A stretch of DNA of 64,000 nt from Promethearchaeota archaeon (GTDB taxonomy: Archaea > Asgardarchaeota > Lokiarchaeia > Sigyniarchaeales > SOKP01): the NCBI GenBank assembly GCA_030606485.1, contig JAUWGH010000003.1, forward strand, positions 404,548-468,547. Reading direction: 5' to 3'. The notes under the pieces are model-generated. The model did no database searches and was not told where the DNA came from. It saw only the letters and a list, made by a program, of their open reading frames with translations. Shown piece after piece: positions 1 to 7,163 of the stretch. The position numbers and the translations under genes are program-made. Each line of letters opens with the position of its first letter. Position 1 is the first letter of the stretch.

Positions 1-1
1 G

Positions 2-784
2 AGTAGTGAAAACAAACTTTTATATGAAGTTAAGCAAAATGTTGCGACAATCTCAATAAATCGACCAGAAAAGGCACATGCGTTTAATTTAGAACTTACG
101 AAGGCGTTATATAATAAACTTGAAGAAGCAGATAAAGATGAATCAGTTAAATGTATATTAATAAAAAGTATAGGAAATGAAAAAATTTTCAGCGCTGGAT
201 ATGATTTATCAATTATAGAAGATGAAAACAAAAAAGCAAAATTAATCGAATTTGGCAGAAAAGTGAATCAAAAGATGCTTCTTATGAAAAAACCAATAGT
301 TACTCAAGTTCATGGAACTGCAGTGGGATTTGGATTTCTGTTAATTATGGGATCAGATTTAAGGATATTTGCAGATAAACCAATTGAGAAAATGTTTTTT
401 AGGTTGCCAGAAATTGCAATATCTGCCTATGCACAAACTGGAGCGACTCTCTTACCTCTATTGGCGTTCGGATTGAGTTATGCGAAAAACCTTCTTTTCA
501 CTTCAGACAGAATTGGATTAGAAGACTTAAAAAATATCAATTTTCCAACTCGAATTTTCCCCCCAGATAAATTAGAACTTGAAACAAGAAAATTTCTTAA
601 AATTTTAACCAAGCATTTAACAACTTTTTTGTTCTTAATAAAATCTTCAATTACATTAATGAATAAACAATTAATAGAAAAATGGTTTGATTTAGAAGAT
701 GCTTGCGGAAAAATTGCTTATGAGAAAAAGACACATGCCGAATTAGAAGCCTACATTAGAGATTTATATAAAAAATATTCATAA
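2..784 (+). CDS. Crotonase-fold (enoyl-CoA hydratase/isomerase family) protein, 5' end cut by window
   Basis: The frame is open from base 2 with no stop upstream, so the gene starts outside the window. The visible 260 residues begin just before the crotonase N-terminal strand (ISINRPEKAHAFN) and carry the oxyanion-hole segment IFSAGYDLS and the second one around HGTAVGFGF. Crotonases act on acyl-CoA thioesters. By hand alignment with mammalian enoyl-CoA hydratase, the second catalytic Glu is kept (RLPEIAIS), but the first Glu, normally in GGGxE, is a Leu in GFGFLLIMGSD. A classical hydratase role is therefore doubtful; an isomerase, a thioesterase-like or another acyl-CoA role is possible. 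The two other crotonases of the window keep both Glu. It ends in an AT-rich gap before a convergent gene. Confidence 0.88.
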   Translation, partial: SSENKLLYEVKQNVATISINRPEKAHAFNLELTKALYNKLEEADKDESVKCILIKSIGNEKIFSAGYDLSIIEDENKKAKLIEFGRKVNQKMLLMKKPIVTQVHGTAVGFGFLLIMGSDLRIFADKPIEKMFFRLPEIAISAYAQTGATLLPLLAFGLSYAKNLLFTSDRIGLEDLKNINFPTRIFPPDKLELETRKFLKILTKHLTTFLFLIKSSITLMNKQLIEKWFDLEDACGKIAYEKKTHAELEAYIRDLYKKYS

Positions 785-889
785 TTTTTTCTTTTTTTGA
801 TGAAAAATTATTTTATATTGTATGAATGATTTTCCATCGTTAGATGCCTAAATTAATATTTTTGGAGAAATGATTAAATTATTTTAGAC

Positions 890-1819
890 TTAAAGTAATT
901 TCCAAAAAATTTTATGATCATATAATATTTTTTTTATCTTTTTCTTCGACTCTAGATTTTCTAATCGTAATAAAATTTCATCTTTATTAAAATTATTAGA
1001 AGAAAATGTGTCAAGAATTTGTTCTTGTCTCATAGGATGTCGCTCAATTATAGATAATACTTCCTTTTCGAAATCTGAAGAGTAAAAACCGAATTTTCCG
1101 ATTTCCGGAAAATTAATGTCGTAATATACCCCAAAAATTTCATTTAATAGTGAAATAATATTTTTGCCAGGAATTTTAACCCATTCTTCAACAGGAGGTC
1201 TTATTGGAACATTTATATCGATTCTGTCTGGCTTTATTAAATCAATTTTCTCTTTAATTTTTAATAATTCTTCTTTAGAATCATTAATTCCCTTCATTAT
1301 CATTATTTCTATCCAAAACTTACCTTTGAAGTTTTTTTGAAAATCTATGAACCCTTGAATCATAGCATCAAATTTAATTGATGGGTGTGGTCGATTTATT
1401 CTAATAAACGATTTCTCATCTCCTGCATCTAAGCTAGGTAAAACAACATCGGCATGCATAAGAATATTTCTAATCTCTAAGTCATATAATAAAGCACCGT
1501 TAGTGATTACGCAGACTGGCTTCTTAGAAAACTCTTTTACCTTTAAAATTAGTACTCCCAAATCTCTATATAAAGTAGGTTCACCGCTTCCTACAAATGT
1601 AATGTAATCTATATTGTTTTCATTTTGTTTAATAGCAGTTTTCATTTCTGCAATGATTTCATTTTTTGGAACGTAATTCTTTCGTTCATTGGTAAAATTA
1701 GTGGTTCTTCCTAATTGACAATAAATACATTGATAGTTGCAAGTTTTTGAAGGGAGGGGATCAATTCCCAATGAACTTCCTAATCTCCTGCTGGGAACAG
1801 GTCCATATACATACTTCAT
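890..1819 (-). CDS. Radical SAM protein (COG0731-like Fe-S oxidoreductase)
   Basis: A protein of 309 residues. The opening GPVPSRRLGSSLGID followed by KTCNYQCIYC gives the radical SAM CX3CX2C motif at Cys27, Cys31 and Cys34, which would hold the [4Fe-4S] cluster that cleaves S-adenosylmethionine. GSGEPT follows on strand 2, the usual SAM-contact motif. The last 60 residues (from about EKEVLSIIERHPM) look like a small winged-helix domain. The family is widespread in methanogens and other anaerobes and its substrate is unknown to me. It is convergent with the crotonase and lies about 130 bp downstream of the Fe-S assembly pair on the same strand; whether it is read with them is unclear because it has its own TATA-like box. 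Confidence 0.85.
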   Translation of the reverse strand: MKYVYGPVPSRRLGSSLGIDPLPSKTCNYQCIYCQLGRTTNFTNERKNYVPKNEIIAEMKTAIKQNENNIDYITFVGSGEPTLYRDLGVLILKVKEFSKKPVCVITNGALLYDLEIRNILMHADVVLPSLDAGDEKSFIRINRPHPSIKFDAMIQGFIDFQKNFKGKFWIEIMIMKGINDSKEELLKIKEKIDLIKPDRIDINVPIRPPVEEWVKIPGKNIISLLNEIFGVYYDINFPEIGKFGFYSSDFEKEVLSIIERHPMRQEQILDTFSSNNFNKDEILLRLENLESKKKIKKILYDHKIFWKLL

Positions 1820-1873
1820 TGATATAATCTTTAAAATATATTCTTTAAAATAAATTTACGATCATTACAAAAT

Positions 1874-1885
1874 ATATTTAAATAT
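1874..1885 (-). promoter_or_regulatory. TATA-like palindrome upstream of the radical SAM gene
   Basis: ATATTTAAATAT, a perfect 12-bp palindrome, lies 55 bp before the start codon at 1819, a fitting distance for a TATA box plus a leader of about 30 nt. The same 12-mer recurs upstream of the metal ATPase and of the secreted repeat protein. Confidence 0.4.
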
Positions 1886-1949
1886 GTTTTCTTTACTTGA
1901 AAAATGATGCTTTTCTCTTTTTGGCAATTCCATTACATTCACTTTTCTT

Positions 1950-2438
1950 TTAATCCTCATTCTTTTTATATTTATGAATTGCACGTTTTAGAGTTCTTAC
2001 TGCCAATTCTGTGCAATGCTTATGATCTACTGGTAATCCTTTCAAAGCTTTATCAATATCTTCAGGACTTAGCTTTTCTGTATAATCTATAGGTTTTCCC
2101 TCAATAAGAAGCATTGTTTGGCTTGCTGTTGCAATACAAGCTTTGCATCCATCTGAAATAAAATTTGCTTTCTCGATTATATTATCTTTAATTTTTAAAA
2201 AGAATTGCATTGTATCTCCGCATGGACCTGTATAAGATTGCGAAACTGATATTTTTTTATCTGGAAGCTTGCCCCAATTTCTTGGGTTTTGAGATAAATC
2301 AACAATATACTCATTATATACTTCTATTTCTTTTTTTATAATTTCTTTTTGAAGCTTATCTATATGTTTATCAAAACTATCTTTAGCCATTTTCTTTTTA
2401 CTAATTCTTAAATTTAATTTTTTATCTTCATTTTTCAA
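1950..2438 (-). CDS. NifU/IscU-like Fe-S cluster scaffold protein
   Basis: A protein of 162 residues. After an N-terminal extension comes NPRNWGKLPD and the three scaffold cysteines: Cys73 in TGPCGD with the neighbouring Asp75, Cys98 in DGCKACIA, and Cys142 in HKHCTELA. These are the cluster ligands of IscU-type scaffolds, on which an Fe-S cluster is built before transfer. The frame begins with TTG at 2438, inside the end of the Mrp gene (11-bp overlap), so the two are translationally linked. An ATG at 2390 (residue 17) is an alternative start close to the usual domain boundary. Cysteine desulfurase and SufBC genes are not in the window. Confidence 0.88.
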   Translation of the reverse strand: MKNEDKKLNLRISKKKMAKDSFDKHIDKLQKEIIKKEIEVYNEYIVDLSQNPRNWGKLPDKKISVSQSYTGPCGDTMQFFLKIKDNIIEKANFISDGCKACIATASQTMLLIEGKPIDYTEKLSPEDIDKALKGLPVDHKHCTELAVRTLKRAIHKYKKNED

Positions 2439-3234
2439 TAATTTTTCGAATTTTATTTACAGTAGCTTTAAAAGCTTTTCCACTTTCAGAATTAGGATAT
2501 TTTAAAGTAAAAGGTAATCCTTGATCGCCTTGCTGACCTATTTCTGTTTCGAAAGGAATTTTACCTAGCAATCTGATCCCAAAATCTTTTACAGCTTTTT
2601 CTGCGCCTCCACTTCCAAAAATTTCTATAAACTCACCGCATTTTGGACACTTAAATCCTGACATATTTTCGATAATTCCAAGAACGTTTCTTTTCATTAT
2701 TTGAGTCATTTTAATCGTTTTTCGAGCATCCATTAACGCCACCTCTTGCGGAGTTGTTACCACAATTACATTCTCATCTGGAATCAATTGTAAAATATCT
2801 AAAATTTCGTCAGAAGTTCCCGGCGGCAAATCACAAACTAAATAATCGAGTTCACCCCATATAGCATCTCCTAAAAATTGTCTTAGTGCAATCATTTTCA
2901 TAGGTCCCCTCCAAATAACTGGTTCATCTGGATTCTGAGTTAGAAAAGCCATACTTAAAACTTTTAAGTTTAAAGGTCCATCAATGGGATAAAATTTATT
3001 AGATCCTGGATCGATTCTTGGTTTTAATTCTGGATTTATACCTAACATCTTTGCCACATTAGGACCAGTAATGTCGACATCTAATATTCCTACTCTTAAC
3101 CCTACGCTAGCTAAACTGATCGCAAGATTAACAGCAACTGTGGTTTTTCCTACACCTCCCTTTCCAGAAATGATGACGATCTTATACTTTATCATTTCCA
3201 TATTTTCTTTAATATTTATTAATCTCTCATCCAT
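2428..3234 (-). CDS. Mrp/NBP35-family ATPase, Fe-S cluster carrier
   Basis: A protein of 268 residues of the ParA/MinD class. GKGGVGKT at residues 24-31 is the deviant Walker A motif, followed by DVDITGPN and the Mrp signature DLPPGTSDE. The C-terminal CPKCGE gives the CxxC pair through which Mrp/ApbC/NBP35 dimers bind a bridging [4Fe-4S] cluster for delivery to target enzymes. It is the first gene of a two-gene unit with the scaffold protein. A TATA box at about 3303-3312 on this strand and a 14-bp palindrome immediately upstream suggest control by the divergent DtxR-type regulator. The many Fe-S proteins encoded from 8.6 to 23.2 kb are plausible clients (inference). Confidence 0.93.
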   Translation of the reverse strand: MDERLINIKENMEMIKYKIVIISGKGGVGKTTVAVNLAISLASVGLRVGILDVDITGPNVAKMLGINPELKPRIDPGSNKFYPIDGPLNLKVLSMAFLTQNPDEPVIWRGPMKMIALRQFLGDAIWGELDYLVCDLPPGTSDEILDILQLIPDENVIVVTTPQEVALMDARKTIKMTQIMKRNVLGIIENMSGFKCPKCGEFIEIFGSGGAEKAVKDFGIRLLGKIPFETEIGQQGDQGLPFTLKYPNSESGKAFKATVNKIRKIIEK

Positions 3235-3302
3235 TGCCTTTCTTTTTTGGTCAATTTGTTCTTGTGTAATCTCCTCTCATCTTTTTATGATTTTATTAAT
3301 TT

Positions 3303-3312
3303 TTTTTATAGG
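3303..3312 (-). promoter_or_regulatory. TATA box of the Mrp-NifU unit
   Basis: Read on the minus strand this is GCCTATAAAA followed by an A-run, about 70 bp before the Mrp start codon. The palindrome at 3323-3336 sits at the expected BRE position just upstream. A ribosome-binding-like GAGAGGAG lies at about 3272-3279, rather far from the ATG. Confidence 0.4.
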
Positions 3313-3322
3313 CTTTAAGTTG

Positions 3323-3336
3323 TGAATAATTATTCA
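3323..3336. promoter_or_regulatory. Candidate metal-regulator operator, copy 1
   Basis: TGAATAATTATTCA is a perfect 14-bp palindrome directly upstream of the Mrp TATA box. It is identical to the core of the site at 3499-3518. Shape and placement fit a dimeric DtxR-type repressor, which is encoded next door. Confidence 0.5.
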
Positions 3337-3498
3337 TTTCTTTTAATGATATCCCTTTCATTTTATAAATATGTTGTGAATCATTTTAAATGCCTATTGA
3401 ATTGAAATATGAACAGAGACTAATTTAAGGTTAAAAACTTATCTAAAATTCTTAGTTTTTCAAAAAAGTTATAAAATATAATAAATAGATCAAATATT

Positions 3499-3518
3499 TT
3501 TTGAATAATTATTCAAAA
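3499..3518. promoter_or_regulatory. Candidate metal-regulator operator, copy 2
   Basis: The TGAATAATTATTCA palindrome occurs again here, extended to a perfect 20-bp inverted repeat by flanking TTT/AAA. It touches the TATA-like GCTTTTTATAAAA of the regulator gene, as expected for autoregulation. Confidence 0.5.
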
Positions 3519-3531
3519 GCTTTTTATAAAA
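3519..3531 (+). promoter_or_regulatory. TATA-like box for the DtxR-type regulator
   Basis: GCTTTTTATAAAA follows operator copy 2 directly. The start codon lies about 145 bp downstream, which implies a leader of roughly 120 nt, so a closer promoter cannot be excluded. Confidence 0.35.
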
Positions 3532-3674
3532 ATTTTTCCTTATTATATACTAGAAAATTAATAAAATAATAAAAAAGTGTTTAATACCTATTAAGACGGT
3601 TATGCTATTGTGCTAATTATTTAATTCTTATGTATGCATAAAGTTTGAAAAGGGTATAAGGTTGAAGAATAAGT

Positions 3675-4058
3675 ATGGATAAAATAACTGAAAGTTTTGA
3701 AAATTATTTAAAAGCTATTTATTTAATTTCGAAAAAAAATAGGGGTGGCTGGGTTTCCAATTCGGAAATATCCGATTTTTTAGGGGTTAAACCACCATCA
3801 GTAACCAGTATACTGCATAAATTAAAACAGAAAGATTTTGTTAATTGGAAGCCTAGAAAATCGTTAAGATTAACCTCAAAAGGAAAAATAGTTGCTCAAA
3901 ATATTATTGATAAATATAATCATTTAAAACATTTTTTTAAGGATGTTTTGAAATTAAAGGATGCATTATTATTAGAAAATTTGTGCTGTGGGATTGAGCA
4001 TCACATTACTCCAGAGGTTTCTAAAGCGTTAGAGAATCTTTATATTGATCAAATATAA
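3675..4058 (+). CDS. DtxR/MntR-family metal-dependent transcriptional regulator
   Basis: A protein of 127 residues. It starts with the family pattern ESFENYLKAIYLI and an N-terminal winged helix whose recognition region is LGVKPPSVTSILHKLKQKDFV. The dimerisation/metal-binding region LCCGIEHHITPEVSKALE carries the typical Cys-Glu-His-His cluster for Fe2+ or Mn2+. The C-terminal SH3-like domain of DtxR is missing, as in the short MntR/TroR type. It is transcribed away from the Mrp-NifU pair, with two identical palindromes in between, so it probably represses both sides when metal is present (inference). The exact metal cannot be read from the sequence. Confidence 0.88.
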   Translation: MDKITESFENYLKAIYLISKKNRGGWVSNSEISDFLGVKPPSVTSILHKLKQKDFVNWKPRKSLRLTSKGKIVAQNIIDKYNHLKHFFKDVLKLKDALLLENLCCGIEHHITPEVSKALENLYIDQI

Positions 4059-4235
4059 TTTATTATTTTTTAACTATTTTTAAGAGCTTAAAAAACGTCA
4101 AAAAATTCTGTATCTTTTATCAATCGATATGCATTAAAAAAGATCCTTAATTTTTTCTTTTTTTAATGAAAAATCACTTTGTATTAAAACTCTAATAATA
4201 AAAATAAAATAATTGAGGTTTTTTATTTAATCATT

Positions 4236-5249
4236 ATGGCAAAAGTAATCTATATTTCAGAACAGAGCATTGGAGAAGCATGGCTTTCCGTCTTAACTGA
4301 AGTTTTATGTGAGGGGGATGATATCAAGACTGAATATGATAAACCAGACACACCACCTTCTAAAGATGCAACAGTATTAATTGAAGTAAAAAAACCATTA
4401 AGTAAACCGATAAAAAGAAAAGATAAAATAATTAAAATCAAGTCAAAATTTGGAAATTCTTATGAAGTATATGGTGTCATGGCTGATACTTTTCTCATAG
4501 GCTCTGTACAAAGTGGATATATTGAAGAAATAATGGAAGGTGTTCATGATCATTACCTATGGAACTCATCTAAAAGCTTTCCATATTCATATCATGACCG
4601 AATTTATAATTATGCTGCGTTTTCTTTAGAAGATTCTGAAAAGAAGGATTATATCGTTAATTTGATTGATAAAAACAAGGTAAAAACTCATGAAAAACTA
4701 AAATTCGCTAAAAAAGTAATCACATCTGGAGAAACTGAAATCTGGAAGTTGCCAAATGGGCTTGAATTAGATCTTGGTAAAGAGATAAGCGAACAGATAG
4801 GAATAAATAACATTATTCTAAGTGTATTGGATTTACCAAGGATTAATCAGATAGATTATATAATAAATAAATTAAAAGATAAACCTTATACCCGGAGAGC
4901 GCAAGCAACAACCTGGAGACCCTATATTGATCCTTATTCCGAAGATCCGCCTTGTCTTCAGAGATTATTTTTTCGCGTAAAGGATGATGAGTTAATATTG
5001 CAGACTTGTTGGAGAAGTCGAGATTTATTTAGAGCATGGGAAGCAAACGTGAATGGGATGGTTAGAATTCAAAAATATATTGCTGATGAATTAAATGTTG
5101 GAATGGGGCATTATTTAGATTTTAGTAATTCATTGCATATCTACGGAGATACAGTAAAAGACCTGATAGATATATTTAAAATAATGGAAAATCGTAATGA
5201 ATTACAGCCAAAGATTATCAAAAAGCTTAAAGAGTTTAACTATTTGTAG
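4236..5249 (+). CDS. thyA: Thymidylate synthase, divergent archaeal ThyA type
   Basis: A protein of 337 residues. The C-terminal half has the ThyA landmarks in order: RRAQATTWRP at 220-229 (phosphate-contacting arginines), PPC with the catalytic Cys240, RSRD at 260-263 followed by AWEANVNGM in place of the usual LGLPFNI, and HIYG at 301-304. The enzyme would methylate dUMP to dTMP using a methylene-pterin. The N-terminal 130 residues do not resemble bacterial ThyA and match the long form seen in archaea. It stands alone, with a hairpin/T-run terminator overlapping its stop codon. A divergent folate or methanopterin-type cofactor is possible, as suggested for archaeal members, but this is not visible here. 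Confidence 0.8.
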   Translation: MAKVIYISEQSIGEAWLSVLTEVLCEGDDIKTEYDKPDTPPSKDATVLIEVKKPLSKPIKRKDKIIKIKSKFGNSYEVYGVMADTFLIGSVQSGYIEEIMEGVHDHYLWNSSKSFPYSYHDRIYNYAAFSLEDSEKKDYIVNLIDKNKVKTHEKLKFAKKVITSGETEIWKLPNGLELDLGKEISEQIGINNIILSVLDLPRINQIDYIINKLKDKPYTRRAQATTWRPYIDPYSEDPPCLQRLFFRVKDDELILQTCWRSRDLFRAWEANVNGMVRIQKYIADELNVGMGHYLDFSNSLHIYGDTVKDLIDIFKIMENRNELQPKIIKKLKEFNYL

Positions 5250-5272
5250 GAAAAAAAAACTGCTTTTTTCCT
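5248..5272. terminator. Hairpin between convergent thyA and amidohydrolase genes
   Basis: AGGAAAAAA and TTTTTTCCT form a perfect 9-bp stem with a 7-nt loop. The left arm begins inside the TAG stop of thyA. A T-rich tract follows. It could end transcription from both sides. Confidence 0.55.
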
Positions 5273-5279
5273 CACAATT

Positions 5280-6896
5280 TTATTTTTTTTTATAGACTGT
5301 CTTTCCTCGAATAATAGTTTCCATTACTTTGATTTCTTTTATTTGGTCTTTCGAAACTTCAAGAGGGTTTTTATCTAAAATCACAAAGTCAGCTAATTTT
5401 CCCGGTTCGATAGTTCCTTTTATATTTTCCTCAAAAGCCGCGTATGCACCATTAATCGTATAGGCTTTAAGTGCTTCTCTCATAGATAAACATTCTTCGG
5501 GGATAAAACCATTTCGAGTTACTATCGCATGAAGTCCTAGAATAACATCTGGATCCTCAACGGGACAATCAGACCCGGCACAAAAAACAACACCAGAATT
5601 AACTACAGATCTCAATGGATAAGTATATTTACAACGCTCTTTACCTAATCTTTTCTCCAACCAAGTATATTCAGAGTTTATGAAAGGAGGTTGACTAGAA
5701 CAAATTAAATTCAATTCTTTCATATCTTTTATGACATCAGAAGTTAACATTGAAGCATGTTCAATTCTATGTCGATGATCTTTCCGTGGAAATTCTTTTA
5801 GAAGTCTTTTATATAAATCTACAACAATTTTATTTCCCTTATCACCAATTGCATGTATTGCAATTTGGAAACCGAGGTTATGAGCAATTTTCATTCGATT
5901 GTAAAGCTCTTCTTCGTCAATAACTAAAAAACCAATCTTATCAGGTTGATCTGAAAATGGTTCGAACATACAGGCTGTAGCAGCACCAAAGGTACCATCT
6001 GCAAATAGTTTAAGGCAATTTATTTTGAATTTTCCATCTTCCTTTCCTTCATCTAGCGGTGGCTTTTTAATTCTTTTTATTTTTTTAGGGTTAATAGCGG
6101 AAATCATAAGGTACCAATTCTGTAGAACTTTATCAATAATAGTTTTTAGAATTGGTATTTCTACACCTCCTAAATTGCCTAATTCACCACCTTTTTCCAT
6201 TTGAACAATTCCATGGACGCTAGTAATACCTTTACTTGCTAAAACTTTAAAAACTTTCGAAGATGTAGCCTTAATTTCATCAGGATTAGGAAAAGATATT
6301 TTAGAGAATATTAAAGGTAAAGTCGTCTCAGATAAAACGCCTGTAAGATCTCCATTTTCATTTTTACGAATTTCACCACCTTCGGGAGGGACAGTATCAA
6401 TGTTAATATTTGCAAATTCTAATGCCATACTATTAGCTATTCCTATATGCCCATCATATCTCAATAGAAAAACAGGGTTATCAGGAGAAACCAGATCCAA
6501 ATCCCATCGAGTTGGTAATTTGGGAATATCAAAATTTTCTTCTTTCAAACTCAATCCAAATATCCATTCCCTTGGTTTTTTATTTTCAACTGCTTCTTTT
6601 AATAGATCTTGAAGTTCTTTTAAATTTCGGATTTTAGATAGATCAAGATTTAAGAAGTAAAATAAAAACAAAATTGGATGAATATGTGAATCAATAAATC
6701 CTGGAAGTAATGTTTTTCCATTTAAATTAATCAATTCATAATTTTCTCCTACATTTTTCTTAACTTCTTCAAGGTCTCCGACTGTGGTGATTTTCTCGTA
6801 ATTGATTCCAACCGCTTCTGCAATTGGTTGGAAGTCATTCATAGTAATAATATTATTTCCGAAAAAGATCTTTTTATTCAAATTCTGATTTACCAT
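5280..6896 (-). CDS. Metal-dependent amidohydrolase, YtcJ-like (Amidohydro_3)
   Basis: A protein of 538 residues with a composite beta-sandwich/TIM-barrel layout. Metal-ligand motifs are DSHIHP (His71, His73), HAIGDKG, HRIEHASML and the late GSDCPVEDP. The C-terminal part returns to the sandwich with GTIEPGKLADFVILDKNP, typical of the family. Members hydrolyse exocyclic amides or similar bonds, and the substrate is rarely known; none can be given here. No signal peptide is seen, so it should be cytoplasmic. It converges with thyA and has no operon partner. A 255-bp gap separates it from the divergent FAD oxidase operon. Confidence 0.85.
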   Translation of the reverse strand: MVNQNLNKKIFFGNNIITMNDFQPIAEAVGINYEKITTVGDLEEVKKNVGENYELINLNGKTLLPGFIDSHIHPILFLFYFLNLDLSKIRNLKELQDLLKEAVENKKPREWIFGLSLKEENFDIPKLPTRWDLDLVSPDNPVFLLRYDGHIGIANSMALEFANINIDTVPPEGGEIRKNENGDLTGVLSETTLPLIFSKISFPNPDEIKATSSKVFKVLASKGITSVHGIVQMEKGGELGNLGGVEIPILKTIIDKVLQNWYLMISAINPKKIKRIKKPPLDEGKEDGKFKINCLKLFADGTFGAATACMFEPFSDQPDKIGFLVIDEEELYNRMKIAHNLGFQIAIHAIGDKGNKIVVDLYKRLLKEFPRKDHRHRIEHASMLTSDVIKDMKELNLICSSQPPFINSEYTWLEKRLGKERCKYTYPLRSVVNSGVVFCAGSDCPVEDPDVILGLHAIVTRNGFIPEECLSMREALKAYTINGAYAAFEENIKGTIEPGKLADFVILDKNPLEVSKDQIKEIKVMETIIRGKTVYKKK

Positions 6897-7086
6897 AATA
6901 AATTTTATAACTTTTTCCTTTTAAAAATGAATATGAATACTTATTATGAAATATTATTTGTATTTTTGTAATTTATAACATATATTTAGAAAGTAGGATA
7001 TCAAAAAGATCAAAATAATGCAGAATTACAATAAATAAAGCCAGATTCTTAAATACTTCACACTCTTAATAATATTATTAGTATTT

Positions 7087-7101
7087 AAACTTTTATAAAT
7101 A
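7087..7101 (+). promoter_or_regulatory. TATA box of the FAD-oxidase operon
   Basis: AACTTTTATAAATAA lies about 65-75 bp before the preferred start at 7164. Downstream, in the presumed leader, TGATTAATTATTCA at about 7130-7143 differs at one base from the palindrome next to the DtxR gene. That may be chance in such AT-rich DNA. Confidence 0.4.
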
Positions 7102-7163
7102 ACGCTGCTGAAAATAGTAATCATAATTTTGATTAATTATTCATAATTAAGGTGAAAAAATTA

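Larger units (their letters stand above)
3235..3674. other. 440-bp divergent control region between Fe-S assembly genes and DtxR-type regulator
   Basis: This stretch has no gene. It holds two copies of the perfect palindrome TGAATAATTATTCA, each beside a TATA-like box, one facing the Mrp gene and the other facing the regulator. A half-like TGAATCATTT lies near 3376. The rest is A/T-rich with no other structure that I can support. Confidence 0.6.

Noticed and set aside
7130..7143. TGATTAATTATTCA in the leader of the FAD-oxidase operon as a third DtxR-type operator
   Set aside because: One base breaks the palindrome and such strings are expected in this base composition; kept only as a remark.
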